Positions 37,497 to 46,163 of a DNA stretch of 64,000 nt are shown piece by piece. The stretch is taken from assembly GCA_009594865.1 (NCBI GenBank), contig VOPT01000049.1, forward strand, positions 1 to 64,000, given 5' to 3'. A program made the position numbers and the translations under genes. Positions within the stretch are counted from its first letter, which is position 1. Every line of letters starts with the position of its first letter. The DNA is from Nitrospira sp. GTDB lineage: Bacteria; Nitrospirota; Nitrospiria; Nitrospirales; Nitrospiraceae. The notes beneath the pieces were generated by a model that made no database searches, was not told where the DNA came from, and saw only the letters and a list, made by a program, of their open reading frames with translations.

Positions 37497-39446
37497 TTGG
37501 CTGTCGACCGTCGAACCGTGCTTCAAAACGCGCAGCTCTTTGCGTCCAAAGGGCAGTATGATGCCGCCATCGCCGAATGGCGGAAGCTGACCACCGACAC
37601 GCCTAACGACGGCACCGTCTTTAATTCCATCGGCGATCTTCAACTCAAACGCAATGCGACTGCAGAGGCCGTCGCGGCGTTCCTGCAAGCCGCCAGCGCA
37701 TTCCGCTCCGAAGGCTCCGTCCTCAAGGCCATCGCCGCCTATAAGAAAATACTCAAGGTCGATCCGGCCAGGATCGAAATCTATCGTCATCTGGGTGATC
37801 TGAACGCCGAACGCGGGCTGCTGAGTAGCGCCGTGCAGGACTATCTCACGCTCGGCAAGCATTACTTCAAAGACGGCCGAAATAAGGACGCGCTCGAGAT
37901 CTACCGAAAGATTGTCTCCCAGGACCCGTCCAATCTCGATGCCCAGTTGCGCGTCGCGGAGCTCTGCGTGCAGGAAGGGCTCGTCGACGAAGCGGTGCGG
38001 ATGTATCTCCAGCTGGGCCGCGAGCAATCGGCCGCGCAACAGTACGAGCAGGCCAAGGCGATGTATACGGCGGTCCTCCGGTTGGATCCGGAGAATGCCG
38101 AAGCCAAAGAAATCACCTCGATGATCGAAACGGGTGGCAGTGTGACGCCCAGTGCGGCACGCCCGGCCAAACCCGCAACCACCGCAGCCAAATCCGGCGA
38201 TGCGAACGACCTCATGGCCGAAGCCACGCGCCGGATCGAAGAAGGGCAGTATGCCGGAGCCGAGGCCATGTTGACCCAGTTGCTGAGCCGCGAGCCCGGC
38301 AATCCGGAGATCTGCCAATTATTGGCCCGGATGCATCTCTTGCAGGGGAATCTAGTCGTGGCATTAGGGGAATACCGGTTTCTGGCCGGTGCGGCTCTCC
38401 GCGCGCAGGATTACGGCATGGCCGAATCGTTGATCGCCGACTATCTCAAAGTCGAACCGGCCTCCGTCCCCATGTTGGAATTGCTGGGCGAGCTCTATCA
38501 GGAAAAGGGTGATGCCGCCACCGCCGCACAGCATTACGGACGGGCGGTCGAAATTTTGTTGGAACATCCTGAGCCGGGCATGCCGACCTTGCCGGCTGAA
38601 TTGTTTGAAAAGGTGCAGGCCTTGGCGCCGGGCAGTGCCATCGCGCGCAAACTTGCACCGGCCTTCGATCCCAATGCCGGGTCGATGCCGGAACCGGAAC
38701 CCGTCGCTCCGGTGCTGGAGGTGATGCCAGCGCCAACGCCTGAACCGGAGATGGAACCGGAACCGGCTCCGGTGGTCATGGCTCCCGAGCCGGTAGCGGA
38801 AGCACCCTTCAGGCTTGTGGATCACTCGGCGCCGCCAGTGGAGGCGGCAGTCGTGCGGCCTCCGGTGGTCGAGCCGGTTGCTGACCCCGTCGTTGTGAAG
38901 GTTGCGCCGTCCCCTGTGACTCCCTCCGCGCCGGTGGTCGAAACCGCACCGGTTGTCTCGGCCATCCTGCCCTCGCCCCCACCGCCGGTGGCGGAGCCCA
39001 TGCTGCCAGTCGAGGAGCCGGTGGATGCGGAAACCCGTTACGCCTTGGGCATGGCCTATAAGGACATGGGACTCTGCGAAGAAGCGAAGGAAGAGTTTCT
39101 CTTGTCGATGAAGGATTCGGGGTTCTTCGTGGATTCCTGCCTGATGATGGCGCTCTGTTGTAAAGAACAGGGACGCCCGGATCACGCCATCCAGTTGCTG
39201 GAGAAGCTGATTTCAGATTCGCGCTGCCGGGGAGGCAACGCGCAGTTGGTCCGGTACGAACTTGCGTTACTCTATGAAATGACGGGCGCTCGCGATCGGG
39301 CGCTGACGATGTATCAATCCATTCCGTCGTTCCACGATGTGCCTCGCCGGGTGGAAGCCCTCCGGCTCCAGGCGACCAACGGGGCCGCCCATACGGAACT
39401 TCCCGCGTCCGCTCCGAGCAGTCCTCTGCCGATCGCCGGCCACTGA
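37497..39446 (+). CDS. TPR-repeat protein with Pro/Val-rich linker
   Basis: The 649-residue protein uses a TTG start at 37497 after GTGAGGGG. Tetratricopeptide repeats fill about residues 1-230 (GQYDAAIAEWRKL, GSVLKAIAAYKKILKVDPARIEIYRHLGDLNAERG and others), with more up to about 390. A Pro/Val/Glu-rich linker spans about 398-510, and a last TPR block (RYALGMAYKDMGLCEEAKEEF) lies near 515-620. There is no signal peptide. TPR arrays are scaffolds; similar proteins occur near pilus or gliding genes. Neighbours give no clear partner. Confidence 0.8.
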   Translation: MAVDRRTVLQNAQLFASKGQYDAAIAEWRKLTTDTPNDGTVFNSIGDLQLKRNATAEAVAAFLQAASAFRSEGSVLKAIAAYKKILKVDPARIEIYRHLGDLNAERGLLSSAVQDYLTLGKHYFKDGRNKDALEIYRKIVSQDPSNLDAQLRVAELCVQEGLVDEAVRMYLQLGREQSAAQQYEQAKAMYTAVLRLDPENAEAKEITSMIETGGSVTPSAARPAKPATTAAKSGDANDLMAEATRRIEEGQYAGAEAMLTQLLSREPGNPEICQLLARMHLLQGNLVVALGEYRFLAGAALRAQDYGMAESLIADYLKVEPASVPMLELLGELYQEKGDAATAAQHYGRAVEILLEHPEPGMPTLPAELFEKVQALAPGSAIARKLAPAFDPNAGSMPEPEPVAPVLEVMPAPTPEPEMEPEPAPVVMAPEPVAEAPFRLVDHSAPPVEAAVVRPPVVEPVADPVVVKVAPSPVTPSAPVVETAPVVSAILPSPPPPVAEPMLPVEEPVDAETRYALGMAYKDMGLCEEAKEEFLLSMKDSGFFVDSCLMMALCCKEQGRPDHAIQLLEKLISDSRCRGGNAQLVRYELALLYEMTGARDRALTMYQSIPSFHDVPRRVEALRLQATNGAAHTELPASAPSSPLPIAGH

Positions 39447-39500
39447 GGCCGGCTCTTCACCTGTTTCATCAGATCTGCGCGCTGTCGTTCCATTGACTCG

Positions 39501-40466
39501 TTATGCGAGCTGGACCTGATTCGGCGCCGGCTTTCCCGCCACCACCGCTGCAATGTTTTCCAAACAGATCATGCCCATGCGAACCCTCGTTGCCTGCGTG
39601 GCAGAACCCAGATGGGGCAAGAGCACGACCTGTCGGAGTTCGCGTAAGCTCGGGTGAAAGGCTGGTTCCTGTTCGAAGACGTCGAGCCCCGCACCTGCCA
39701 GGCGGCGTTGAAGCAGCGCATCGACCAACGCCGTCTCATCGATGACCGGGCCTCGCGCCGTGTTGATCAGGAACGCCGTCGGTTTCATGAGCGCGAACTG
39801 GGGCGCGCCGATCAGGTGATGGGTGGCGTTGTTCAGCGGCACGTGCAGGCTGACAAAGTCGGATTCTCTTAACAATTCGGGGAGCGCACGCGATTCCCAC
39901 TGAGACGGCAGCTGTTCGAGAACCGTAGCCGTGCGTGAGGTGTAGCGGATGCGCATGTTGAAGCCGGTCGCTCGCTGCGCCACGGCCTGCCCGATGCGGC
40001 CCATGCCGACGATGCCCAGCGTCTTGCCCGCCACATCCGTGCCCAGCATTTGCGTCGGGGCCCAACCGGACCAGTCTCCGGATCGTACGTAGGCATCGCC
40101 CTCCGCCACCCGCCGCGCCACCGCCAAAAGCAGCGCCCAGGTCAGATCCGCCGTCGAGTCGGTCAACACATCCGGCGTGTTGGTCACGACAATGCCGCGT
40201 GCTGTGGCGGCCGCGAGGTCGATGTTGTTGTACCCGACAGCATAGTTCGCCAGGATTTTGAGGCGCGTCGCCTCTGCCAGGATGGACGCATCCACGCGAT
40301 CGGTCAATGTGCAGATCGCGGCGTCCGCTTCTCGGAGACCGGTTTTCACGGCATCCCAGGAGGGCGACGCATCGCGTGGATCATTGAGCAACTGAAATTG
40401 CCGCCGCGCGGCGGCCATGACCGGATCGGGAAGCAACCGGGAGATATAGAGGAGTGGAGCTGCCAT
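39501..40466 (-). CDS. D-2-hydroxyacid dehydrogenase (glyoxylate/hydroxypyruvate reductase-like)
   Basis: The 321-residue NAD(P)H enzyme reduces 2-oxoacids such as glyoxylate or hydroxypyruvate. The nucleotide-binding motif is GIVGMGRIGQAVAQRA near residue 150. Catalytic residues are visible: Arg in NTARGPVIDE, Glu in DVFEQEP and His in LPHLGSAT. NYAVGYNNIDLAAATARGI and the overall length fit the D-glycerate dehydrogenase branch. It is transcribed toward the TPR gene and divergently from the FAD/Fe-S oxidase, which would oxidise the same class of hydroxyacid. Exact substrate uncertain. Confidence 0.88.
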   Translation of the reverse strand: MAAPLLYISRLLPDPVMAAARRQFQLLNDPRDASPSWDAVKTGLREADAAICTLTDRVDASILAEATRLKILANYAVGYNNIDLAAATARGIVVTNTPDVLTDSTADLTWALLLAVARRVAEGDAYVRSGDWSGWAPTQMLGTDVAGKTLGIVGMGRIGQAVAQRATGFNMRIRYTSRTATVLEQLPSQWESRALPELLRESDFVSLHVPLNNATHHLIGAPQFALMKPTAFLINTARGPVIDETALVDALLQRRLAGAGLDVFEQEPAFHPSLRELRQVVLLPHLGSATQATRVRMGMICLENIAAVVAGKPAPNQVQLA

Positions 40467-40607
40467 GAAGGCCTCGCCGGACTGAGACGCATCTTAACGG
40501 ATTGCGAGGCGGGCAACAACTCACCGGCGCGCTACTGCCTCGCTGATGGTCAGCACTCAGCGGTCACACTTCAATCGAACACGAAGGCTACGCGATGAGA
40601 GAACGAT

Positions 40608-40636
40608 GCTGGCAGACTTTTTCAACATCCTGCTAG
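40608..40636. repeat. Dispersed 29-bp repeat, copy B
   Basis: The sequence starting GCTGGCAGACTTTTTCAACA matches copy A at 34582-34610 at 27 of 29 positions. It lies 23 bases before the start of the FAD/Fe-S oxidase, in the divergent intergenic region. Confidence 0.7.
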
Positions 40637-40659
40637 AATGCGGCAACATACACACAAGC

Positions 40660-43521
40660 ATGACCCTCATCCTACCCAACACCTCATCCGCCGTCGCCCG
40701 CGACCTTCGGCATATCCTCGGACATGCGAAGGTCCAGGACGACGTGCCCACGCTCACGGCCTATGCCGTGGACGCGAGCATCTATCGCATGACGCCGAAG
40801 GCCGTTGTGTTGGCGGAGCACGAGGCCGATATCGATGCCGTTGTCCGGTTCGCCGTGGAACGGGGCATTCCCCTCACACCGCGCGCCGCCGGGACCAACC
40901 TCACCGGGTCGGCGGTCGGCTCAGGCATCATCCTCGATGTGTCCAAGCTGAACCGCATCCTCGAACTGAATGAAGATGAACGGTGGGCGCGGGTGCAGCC
41001 GGGCATCGTCCTCGCGGAGTTGAACAAGCAACTCGGGCGACGCAATCTCCTCTTCGGCCCCGATCCGTCGAGCGGTGACATGTGCAAACTCGGTGGGATG
41101 GTCGCCAATAATTCTTCCGGCCCCCACACGCTGATCTACGGCTCGGTGAAAGACAATGTGCAAGCGCTGCGAGTCTGTCTGCCGTCGGGATCCTGGCTTG
41201 CCGCCGCGCCGATGGGGTTGAACGATCCGGCGCTCGCGGGCCTGTTGAATGCGCATCCGACATTGACGCCGATCCTCGACCTCGTGCAGCGCCAGCGCGC
41301 CTTAATCGACAGCAAGAAGCCGACCGTCAGTAAGAACAGTTGCGGCTACAATCTATTCGGCTTGGCCGATGGGCTCAGTCAGGGGCTGTTTGATCTTCCG
41401 AAATTGTTCGTCGGCAGCGAAGGCACGTTGGGCATCGTGAGCGAGGCGACGCTCAGGCTCGTGCCCAAGCCGCAAGGCACGCTCACCGCGTTGATCCACT
41501 TCCGCCGTTTGGAGGAAGTGGGGGAGGCGGTGCCGCATCTCTTGAGTCTCCGCCCGAGCGCGCTGGAGGTGATGGATGCGAACACGTTGAACCTGATCGG
41601 CCGGGGGGCGCACGGCATTCCCGCCGATGCCGCCGCGACCCTGCTGGCCGAACTCGACAGCAGCGAGGGCGAAAGTGATCTGCGTGAACGTGCCGACCGC
41701 ATGGCCGCCAGCTGCCGCCGATACCAGCTCTGTGGCGACCTCACCATTGCCTACGACAAGGAGCAGCGGGACCAGCTCTGGAAAGCCAGGAAGGCGCTGT
41801 ATCCCACGCTGTACCGGTTCGATCCGCGCAAGAAGCCGATCAACTTCGTGGATGATGTGGTGGTCCGCGCGGAACGTATCAGCGACCTCATCCGCTATCT
41901 GGAAACCTTCTTTGAGGGTCAGCATGTGCCGGTGGCGATCTTCGGCCATATCGGCAACGGCAACGCCCACATCACGCCGTTGCTCGACGTGAACGACCGG
42001 CAGGACTTCGACAAGATGGTGGCGGCTTACCATGAGATCCATCAGGCGGTCCTGTCCCGATTCGGCGGGTCGATCTGCGGGGAGCATGGTGATGGCCGGG
42101 TGCGGGCCGAGTATGTGCGCAAGATGTTCGGCGAGGAGTTGTATCAACTCTTCGTGGAGGTCAAGCGCACCATCGATCCGGCCAACGTCATGAACCCCGG
42201 CATCAAAATCAGCGACGCGCCCTTCACCGACCATATCGACTACCAGCGCTTGTCCAAGTCCTGCGCGACCTGCGCCAAGTGTAATTCCGTCTGCCCGGTC
42301 TACGATGTGTTTCAGTCGGAAGACATGAGCTCGCGCGGCTGGTATGAGATCGTTACGGCCAAGGATTATTCCTATCTCAATTCGAAGCGAGTGGTGGAGG
42401 CCTGTCTGAACTGCAAATCCTGCCGCACGATTTGTCCGGCAGGCGTCGATGTGTCGGAGCTGATTCTTCAGCGGCGCGCGGAGCATCCCAATCAAGGGAG
42501 CCGCTGGCTCTTCGCGCTTCAATCCAAATTGCCAATATTTGAAGCGATGCTTAAGTTTCTGGCGAAGACGCAACGCCTCTGGGATCGTCCCGGACCGCGC
42601 GCCATCCTGGAACGCCTGGCGACCCCCTTGCTGAAACGTATCGCCTCCACGGCCAAACTGCCCGCCGACATGGTGCTGCCCAAATTGGCTCCCCAGCATT
42701 TGCGCGACCGGTATCCCGAGCTTACCCAGCCGAACCCGGTCGCAGCCGGACCGCGCGTTGCGTACTTCCACGGTTGTGCGGCGAATTATTTTGATGATGG
42801 GGTGGGGGATGCGGTGATCGGCGTGTTGCAGAAACATAAAGCGAATGTTGAACTTCCTCCGCAGCGCTGTTCCGGAACGCCGATCGAAACCTACGGCCAT
42901 GTGGATCTGGTGAAAGACAACGCACGGTTCAACCTGCAGTCGCTGGCGGGATACGATCAAGTCGTGACGGGCTGCGCCTCCTGCACCCTCATGCTCAAGG
43001 AATACAAAAAGTTCTTCGAGGATGGGCCGGAACGCCAGGCGGCGGATGCGTTGGCCAGAAAGGTGCTGCACATCACGGAGTTTGTCGCTCGCTCGCAGGA
43101 GCGTCCGCCAATGGGAGAGGCGGAAGGCGTAGGCCATCGGGTGACATACCATTCCTCTTGCCACCTGCGGGCGGCGGGTGTCACCAAGGAACCGCGCCAA
43201 TTGCTCAAGCAGGTGCCGGGTGCCGACTATGTCGAGATGACCGATGCCGACCGCTGCGCCGGCGGGGCGGGTACATACCTTGTGAAGGACTATGACACCT
43301 CACAGAAGGTATTCGAGCGGAAGCGTCGGAACATCGAGCAGAGTGGCGCGGACACCGTAGCCACCAGTTGCCCGGCCTGCATGATCCAACTCAATAATGG
43401 GCTGCGCGGGCGCGCGGCAGTGAAACATGTGGCACAGGTATTGAACGAGGCCTATGAAGCGGGCGCGCATCAGCAATCAGGTGCGCAACAGACAGCAAGA
43501 GGACCAGGAGCCGGCCAATGA
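40660..43521 (+). CDS. Fused FAD-linked oxidase / Fe-S protein (D-lactate or glycolate dehydrogenase)
   Basis: I use the ATG at 40660 (953 residues); the open frame further upstream encodes the dispersed repeat. Residues 1-500 form a FAD-binding oxidase of the GlcD/Dld type (AVDASIYRMTPKAVV, PRAAGTNLTGSAVGSGIILD, GGMVANNSSGPHTL). Two 4Fe-4S motifs follow (CATCAKCNSVCP and CLNCKSCRTICP), then two CCG-type domains (GCAANYFDDG; CAGGAGTY; SCPACMIQL). The single chain thus combines what GlcD and GlcF provide separately. Electrons could pass to the small dihaem cytochrome, whose gene overlaps by 4 bases. Substrate (D-lactate, glycolate or other) is inferred only. Confidence 0.88.
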   Translation: MTLILPNTSSAVARDLRHILGHAKVQDDVPTLTAYAVDASIYRMTPKAVVLAEHEADIDAVVRFAVERGIPLTPRAAGTNLTGSAVGSGIILDVSKLNRILELNEDERWARVQPGIVLAELNKQLGRRNLLFGPDPSSGDMCKLGGMVANNSSGPHTLIYGSVKDNVQALRVCLPSGSWLAAAPMGLNDPALAGLLNAHPTLTPILDLVQRQRALIDSKKPTVSKNSCGYNLFGLADGLSQGLFDLPKLFVGSEGTLGIVSEATLRLVPKPQGTLTALIHFRRLEEVGEAVPHLLSLRPSALEVMDANTLNLIGRGAHGIPADAAATLLAELDSSEGESDLRERADRMAASCRRYQLCGDLTIAYDKEQRDQLWKARKALYPTLYRFDPRKKPINFVDDVVVRAERISDLIRYLETFFEGQHVPVAIFGHIGNGNAHITPLLDVNDRQDFDKMVAAYHEIHQAVLSRFGGSICGEHGDGRVRAEYVRKMFGEELYQLFVEVKRTIDPANVMNPGIKISDAPFTDHIDYQRLSKSCATCAKCNSVCPVYDVFQSEDMSSRGWYEIVTAKDYSYLNSKRVVEACLNCKSCRTICPAGVDVSELILQRRAEHPNQGSRWLFALQSKLPIFEAMLKFLAKTQRLWDRPGPRAILERLATPLLKRIASTAKLPADMVLPKLAPQHLRDRYPELTQPNPVAAGPRVAYFHGCAANYFDDGVGDAVIGVLQKHKANVELPPQRCSGTPIETYGHVDLVKDNARFNLQSLAGYDQVVTGCASCTLMLKEYKKFFEDGPERQAADALARKVLHITEFVARSQERPPMGEAEGVGHRVTYHSSCHLRAAGVTKEPRQLLKQVPGADYVEMTDADRCAGGAGTYLVKDYDTSQKVFERKRRNIEQSGADTVATSCPACMIQLNNGLRGRAAVKHVAQVLNEAYEAGAHQQSGAQQTARGPGAGQ

Positions 43522-43760
43522 CTTTTCGTAAAGTGGATCTGATTTTTGTCGTGCTGGCGCTCCTCGTCGTCGGGGGCGTGGCCTCGCTGCCGTCGCCGCG
43601 TGACCGCAACCCGAAGGTGCCGGCCAATAGCGCCCATCAGGCAATTACGGCGGAGAGCCAGTGTGCGACCTGTCATGCGCCTCAAGGTGTGCGGCCGTTG
43701 CCGGCGCAACATCCCAAGCGGCAGGATTGCCTGCATTGCCACGCGCGGGCACAGGGGTGA
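43518..43760 (+). CDS. Small membrane-anchored dihaem cytochrome c
   Basis: The 80-residue protein has an N-terminal hydrophobic segment (DLIFVVLALLVVGGVASLP) that could be a signal anchor, and two haem c sites, CATCH near residue 49 and CLHCH near residue 72. It overlaps the FAD/Fe-S oxidase by an ATGA junction, so the two are coupled. I infer that it takes electrons from that enzyme to the respiratory chain. This assumes that the oxidase is membrane-associated, since haem c faces the periplasm and the oxidase lacks an export signal. Confidence 0.8.
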   Translation: MTFRKVDLIFVVLALLVVGGVASLPSPRDRNPKVPANSAHQAITAESQCATCHAPQGVRPLPAQHPKRQDCLHCHARAQG

Positions 43761-43770
43761 TGGGGACCGT

Positions 43771-43885
43771 CGTTCGTGAAGCGTCGCTCGTCTCTCGTCG
43801 GAGGGCAGTGGGATGTGCCTTCCCCAGCTCTCACGGTTTTGGTACGCATGTATCGTCTGAAACGAGAGACGCTTCACGAGAGTCG
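43771..43885. repeat. Inverted pair of the dispersed palindromic repeat
   Basis: The left arm is at 43771-43800 (TTCGTGAAGCGTCGCTCGTC) and the right arm at 43857-43885 (ACGAGAGACGCTTCACGAGA) in opposite orientation. The arms are about 56 bases apart and could form a REP/BIME-like hairpin between the cytochrome and MoaD-like genes. Confidence 0.75.
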
Positions 43886-43962
43886 AGGCACGGTCGGTCA
43901 GGGACACGTCAGGCGCGATGGTTTAACGACGATTCATACTGAGAGTGGAGGAATAGTAGATC

Positions 43963-44241
43963 ATGGTCAAAGTGTTGATTCTCGGGCCGACGCTCCTGCA
44001 GCGGGTGACCGAGCCGGAGTTGGATGTCGAAGTGGAGGGGCCGACCGCCATCAAGATGTTGATCGAAGGCAATGCGGAATTGATGGATGCGCTGGCGCCG
44101 TTCATCGTGCGCGGCGAATTGCTCGTGACCGTCAATCGCAAAGTCGGATCGCTCGACTCGGTGGTGAAAGACGGCGACACGCTCAAGCTCGCGCATCAAT
44201 CGCGCGCGTCCTACGACGGTACGACCGACATTCCCACCTAA
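43963..44241 (+). CDS. MoaD/ThiS-like ubiquitin-fold protein
   Basis: The 92-residue product has the beta-grasp pattern of MoaD/ThiS sulfur carriers (VKVLILGPTLLQRVTE, then LLVTVNRKVGSLDSVVKDGDTLKL). The C-terminus, however, reads DGTTDIPT and lacks the Gly-Gly needed for thiocarboxylation, so a standard sulfur-carrier role is doubtful. A GGAGGAA site precedes the ATG. It is 28 bases upstream of a WYL regulator on the same strand. Confidence 0.7.
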   Translation: MVKVLILGPTLLQRVTEPELDVEVEGPTAIKMLIEGNAELMDALAPFIVRGELLVTVNRKVGSLDSVVKDGDTLKLAHQSRASYDGTTDIPT

Positions 44242-44269
44242 GCGTGGGCTCGCAGAGGTGAGGGGAGCG

Positions 44270-45253
44270 ATGGCGCGTAACGACCAGGCCGTGCGTCTCT
44301 TGGTGGTGTTGAAGCAGCTGGAAGGGGCGCGACATGGCCTCACGCTGGAGCAGTTGGGGGAGTCGCTGACACCCGGTTCTACTCGCCATCCCCGCACACT
44401 CCGGCGCGACCTTGCCGCGCTGGAAGAAGCCGGATATCCGCTGGTGACCGAGCGGATCAATGGCCACACTTGCTGGCGGCTGTTGGAAGGATTCCGGAAT
44501 GTCCCCGGCCTGCGGTTTTCGCCCTCGGAATTGATGGCGCTCACCTTCAGCCGCCGCCTCATCTCGCCGCTCGAAGGCACCGAACTCCATACCTCGCTCC
44601 AATCCGCCTTGGGCAAGGCAGCCGCCGCGCTGCCGCCGCAGGGCGTGGCGTTGGTGCAACAACTCGACGGCACATTCAGCGTCGGACTGGGCCCGCACAA
44701 GCGCTACCGGCAACATCGCGAAACCATCGACCGGCTCACCCGCGCCATCGCCGACGCCACCACCGTGCAGATCCGCTACGACTCCGCCTCGCGCGGCCGC
44801 ACCACCAGGCGCGAGGTCGATCCCTATCGGCTCTGGTACGCCACGGGCGGCCTCTACCTCATTGCCTTCTGTCATCTACGGCGCGAGCCGCGCATGTTTG
44901 CGGTGGAGCGGATCAAGTCCGTCACCCCGACCGATCACCCCTATCAGATGCCGCTGCATTTTGATCTCGATGCGTTCGTGCAGGACGCGCTCACGGTCAT
45001 GCGTGGCCCGCGCATCGAGGTGGAGTTGGAATTCAACAAGGCCACCGCGGCCTGGGTGAAGGATCGCGTCTGGCATGCCACACAAGAGACGAAGCGGGCC
45101 AAAGGCGGCGGCCTGCGTATGATTTTGTCTGTCGCCGATACCCGCGAGCTGGTCGGCTGGATCCTGAGCTTCGGCAGCGGGGTGAAAGTCCTCAAGCCGG
45201 AGAGTCTCCATCAGGCGGTGGTCGAGGAAGCCCTGCGAATCAGCAAGGCCTAA
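44270..45253 (+). CDS. WYL-domain transcriptional regulator
   Basis: I use the ATG at 44270 after GGGGAG (327 residues) in place of an upstream GTG. The N-terminal winged helix-turn-helix (about residues 8-60; TLEQLGESLTPGSTRHPRTL and LRRDLAALEEAGYPL) is of the DeoR type. The WYL domain (about 150-230) has REVDPYRLWYATGGLYLIAF and FAVERIKSV, and a WCX extension follows. WYL proteins bind nucleic acid or nucleotide ligands and often control defence or DNA-damage genes. Target genes are unknown. Confidence 0.9.
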   Translation: MARNDQAVRLLVVLKQLEGARHGLTLEQLGESLTPGSTRHPRTLRRDLAALEEAGYPLVTERINGHTCWRLLEGFRNVPGLRFSPSELMALTFSRRLISPLEGTELHTSLQSALGKAAAALPPQGVALVQQLDGTFSVGLGPHKRYRQHRETIDRLTRAIADATTVQIRYDSASRGRTTRREVDPYRLWYATGGLYLIAFCHLRREPRMFAVERIKSVTPTDHPYQMPLHFDLDAFVQDALTVMRGPRIEVELEFNKATAAWVKDRVWHATQETKRAKGGGLRMILSVADTRELVGWILSFGSGVKVLKPESLHQAVVEEALRISKA

Positions 45254-45404
45254 CCGCGCCAACTTCTCCCGCCGATCTGTCTGAACTGCCCGGTCCTCGA
45301 TCTTCTGCCTACTCGCGATTGTCGTCATGCCTTGACTTCCCTGCTCCCTCGCCAGACAATGTTGTTGAAGAGTTCATTAATCGTTTTGCATGTGGAGGTT
45401 TGTC

Positions 45405-45638
45405 GTGGCAACCGTGAATTTCAGCGTCCCGGAGGACGTGAAGAAGCAATTCGACAGGGCATTTGCTGGTAAAAATAAAAGCCGCGTGATCGCTGATCTC
45501 ATGGCTCAGGCGGTTGAGGATCAGCTCATGCTGAAACGCCGGAGTGAAGCGATCGACTCCCTGTTGAGCCGGCGACGAACTAAACGGCCGGTACGTGCAG
45601 CGGATATTCGACGGGCTCGGGAGAGTGGCCGTTCGTGA
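45405..45638 (+). CDS. Ribbon-helix-helix antitoxin (VapB-like)
   Basis: I use the GTG at 45405 because TGGAGG sits just before it; an ATG at 45390 would add five residues. The 77-residue protein has an N-terminal ribbon-helix-helix (ATVNFSVPEDVKKQFDRAF, then NKSRVIADLMAQAVED) that should bind its own promoter, and a basic C-terminal tail to wrap the toxin. It overlaps the PIN toxin by 4 bases, as antitoxin genes usually do. Confidence 0.85.
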   Translation: MATVNFSVPEDVKKQFDRAFAGKNKSRVIADLMAQAVEDQLMLKRRSEAIDSLLSRRRTKRPVRAADIRRARESGRS

Positions 45639-46063
45639 CAAGAGTGGTGGTTGATGCCAGTGTCGTTGTGAAATGGCTCTTGCCTCAACGTGAGGATGAG
45701 GCAGATGTCGAACAGGCGTTAAGGCTGATAGAGGGTCTGAAGAGTGGCCGGGTGAGGGTTTTTCAACCGGTACATTGGCTGGCTGAAACTGCGGCGGTGT
45801 TAGTTCGACTCAGTCCCGAAACGGCCGCGGCTGACGTCGCCGATCTCTACGCCATGGATCTCCCGATAGAGAATGGGCCGAATGTATATCTGACCGCGTG
45901 CGAACTGGCACGATCGCTGAATCATCATGTGTTCGATACCTTATATCACGCAGTAGCACTAACTCTGCCGGATACGGTATTAATCACAGCGGATGCTCGA
46001 TATGAGCGCGCCGCTCGGCGAAGAGGTTCAATTATGTTACTGAGCGACCTGCCGGTTATCTAG
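45635..46063 (+). CDS. vapC: PIN-domain ribonuclease toxin (VapC family)
   Basis: The 142-residue PIN protein has the four acidic metal-binding residues in place: D7 (VVVDASVVVKWLLP), E51 (LAETAAVL), D101 (VFDTLYHAVA) and D120 (ITADARY). VapC toxins cleave RNA, often tRNA or rRNA loops. The GTG start overlaps the antitoxin stop. The intact active site and paired antitoxin suggest a working module. Confidence 0.92.
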   Translation: MTRVVVDASVVVKWLLPQREDEADVEQALRLIEGLKSGRVRVFQPVHWLAETAAVLVRLSPETAAADVADLYAMDLPIENGPNVYLTACELARSLNHHVFDTLYHAVALTLPDTVLITADARYERAARRRGSIMLLSDLPVI

Positions 46064-46163
46064 TCGCCAAGTGCTTTCGCATGCGTGGACCGTTCCCGTT
46101 CACGCTGCGCCGATGGTGCTTTCCCGCCGTGAAACAGGTATTCTTGGCCGTTTGCAGGAAACC

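Noticed and set aside
41353..43200. A 615-codon minus-strand open frame opposite the FAD/Fe-S oxidase
   Set aside because: It has no recognisable domain and is an antisense shadow. The plus strand encodes intact FAD, 4Fe-4S and CCG motifs.
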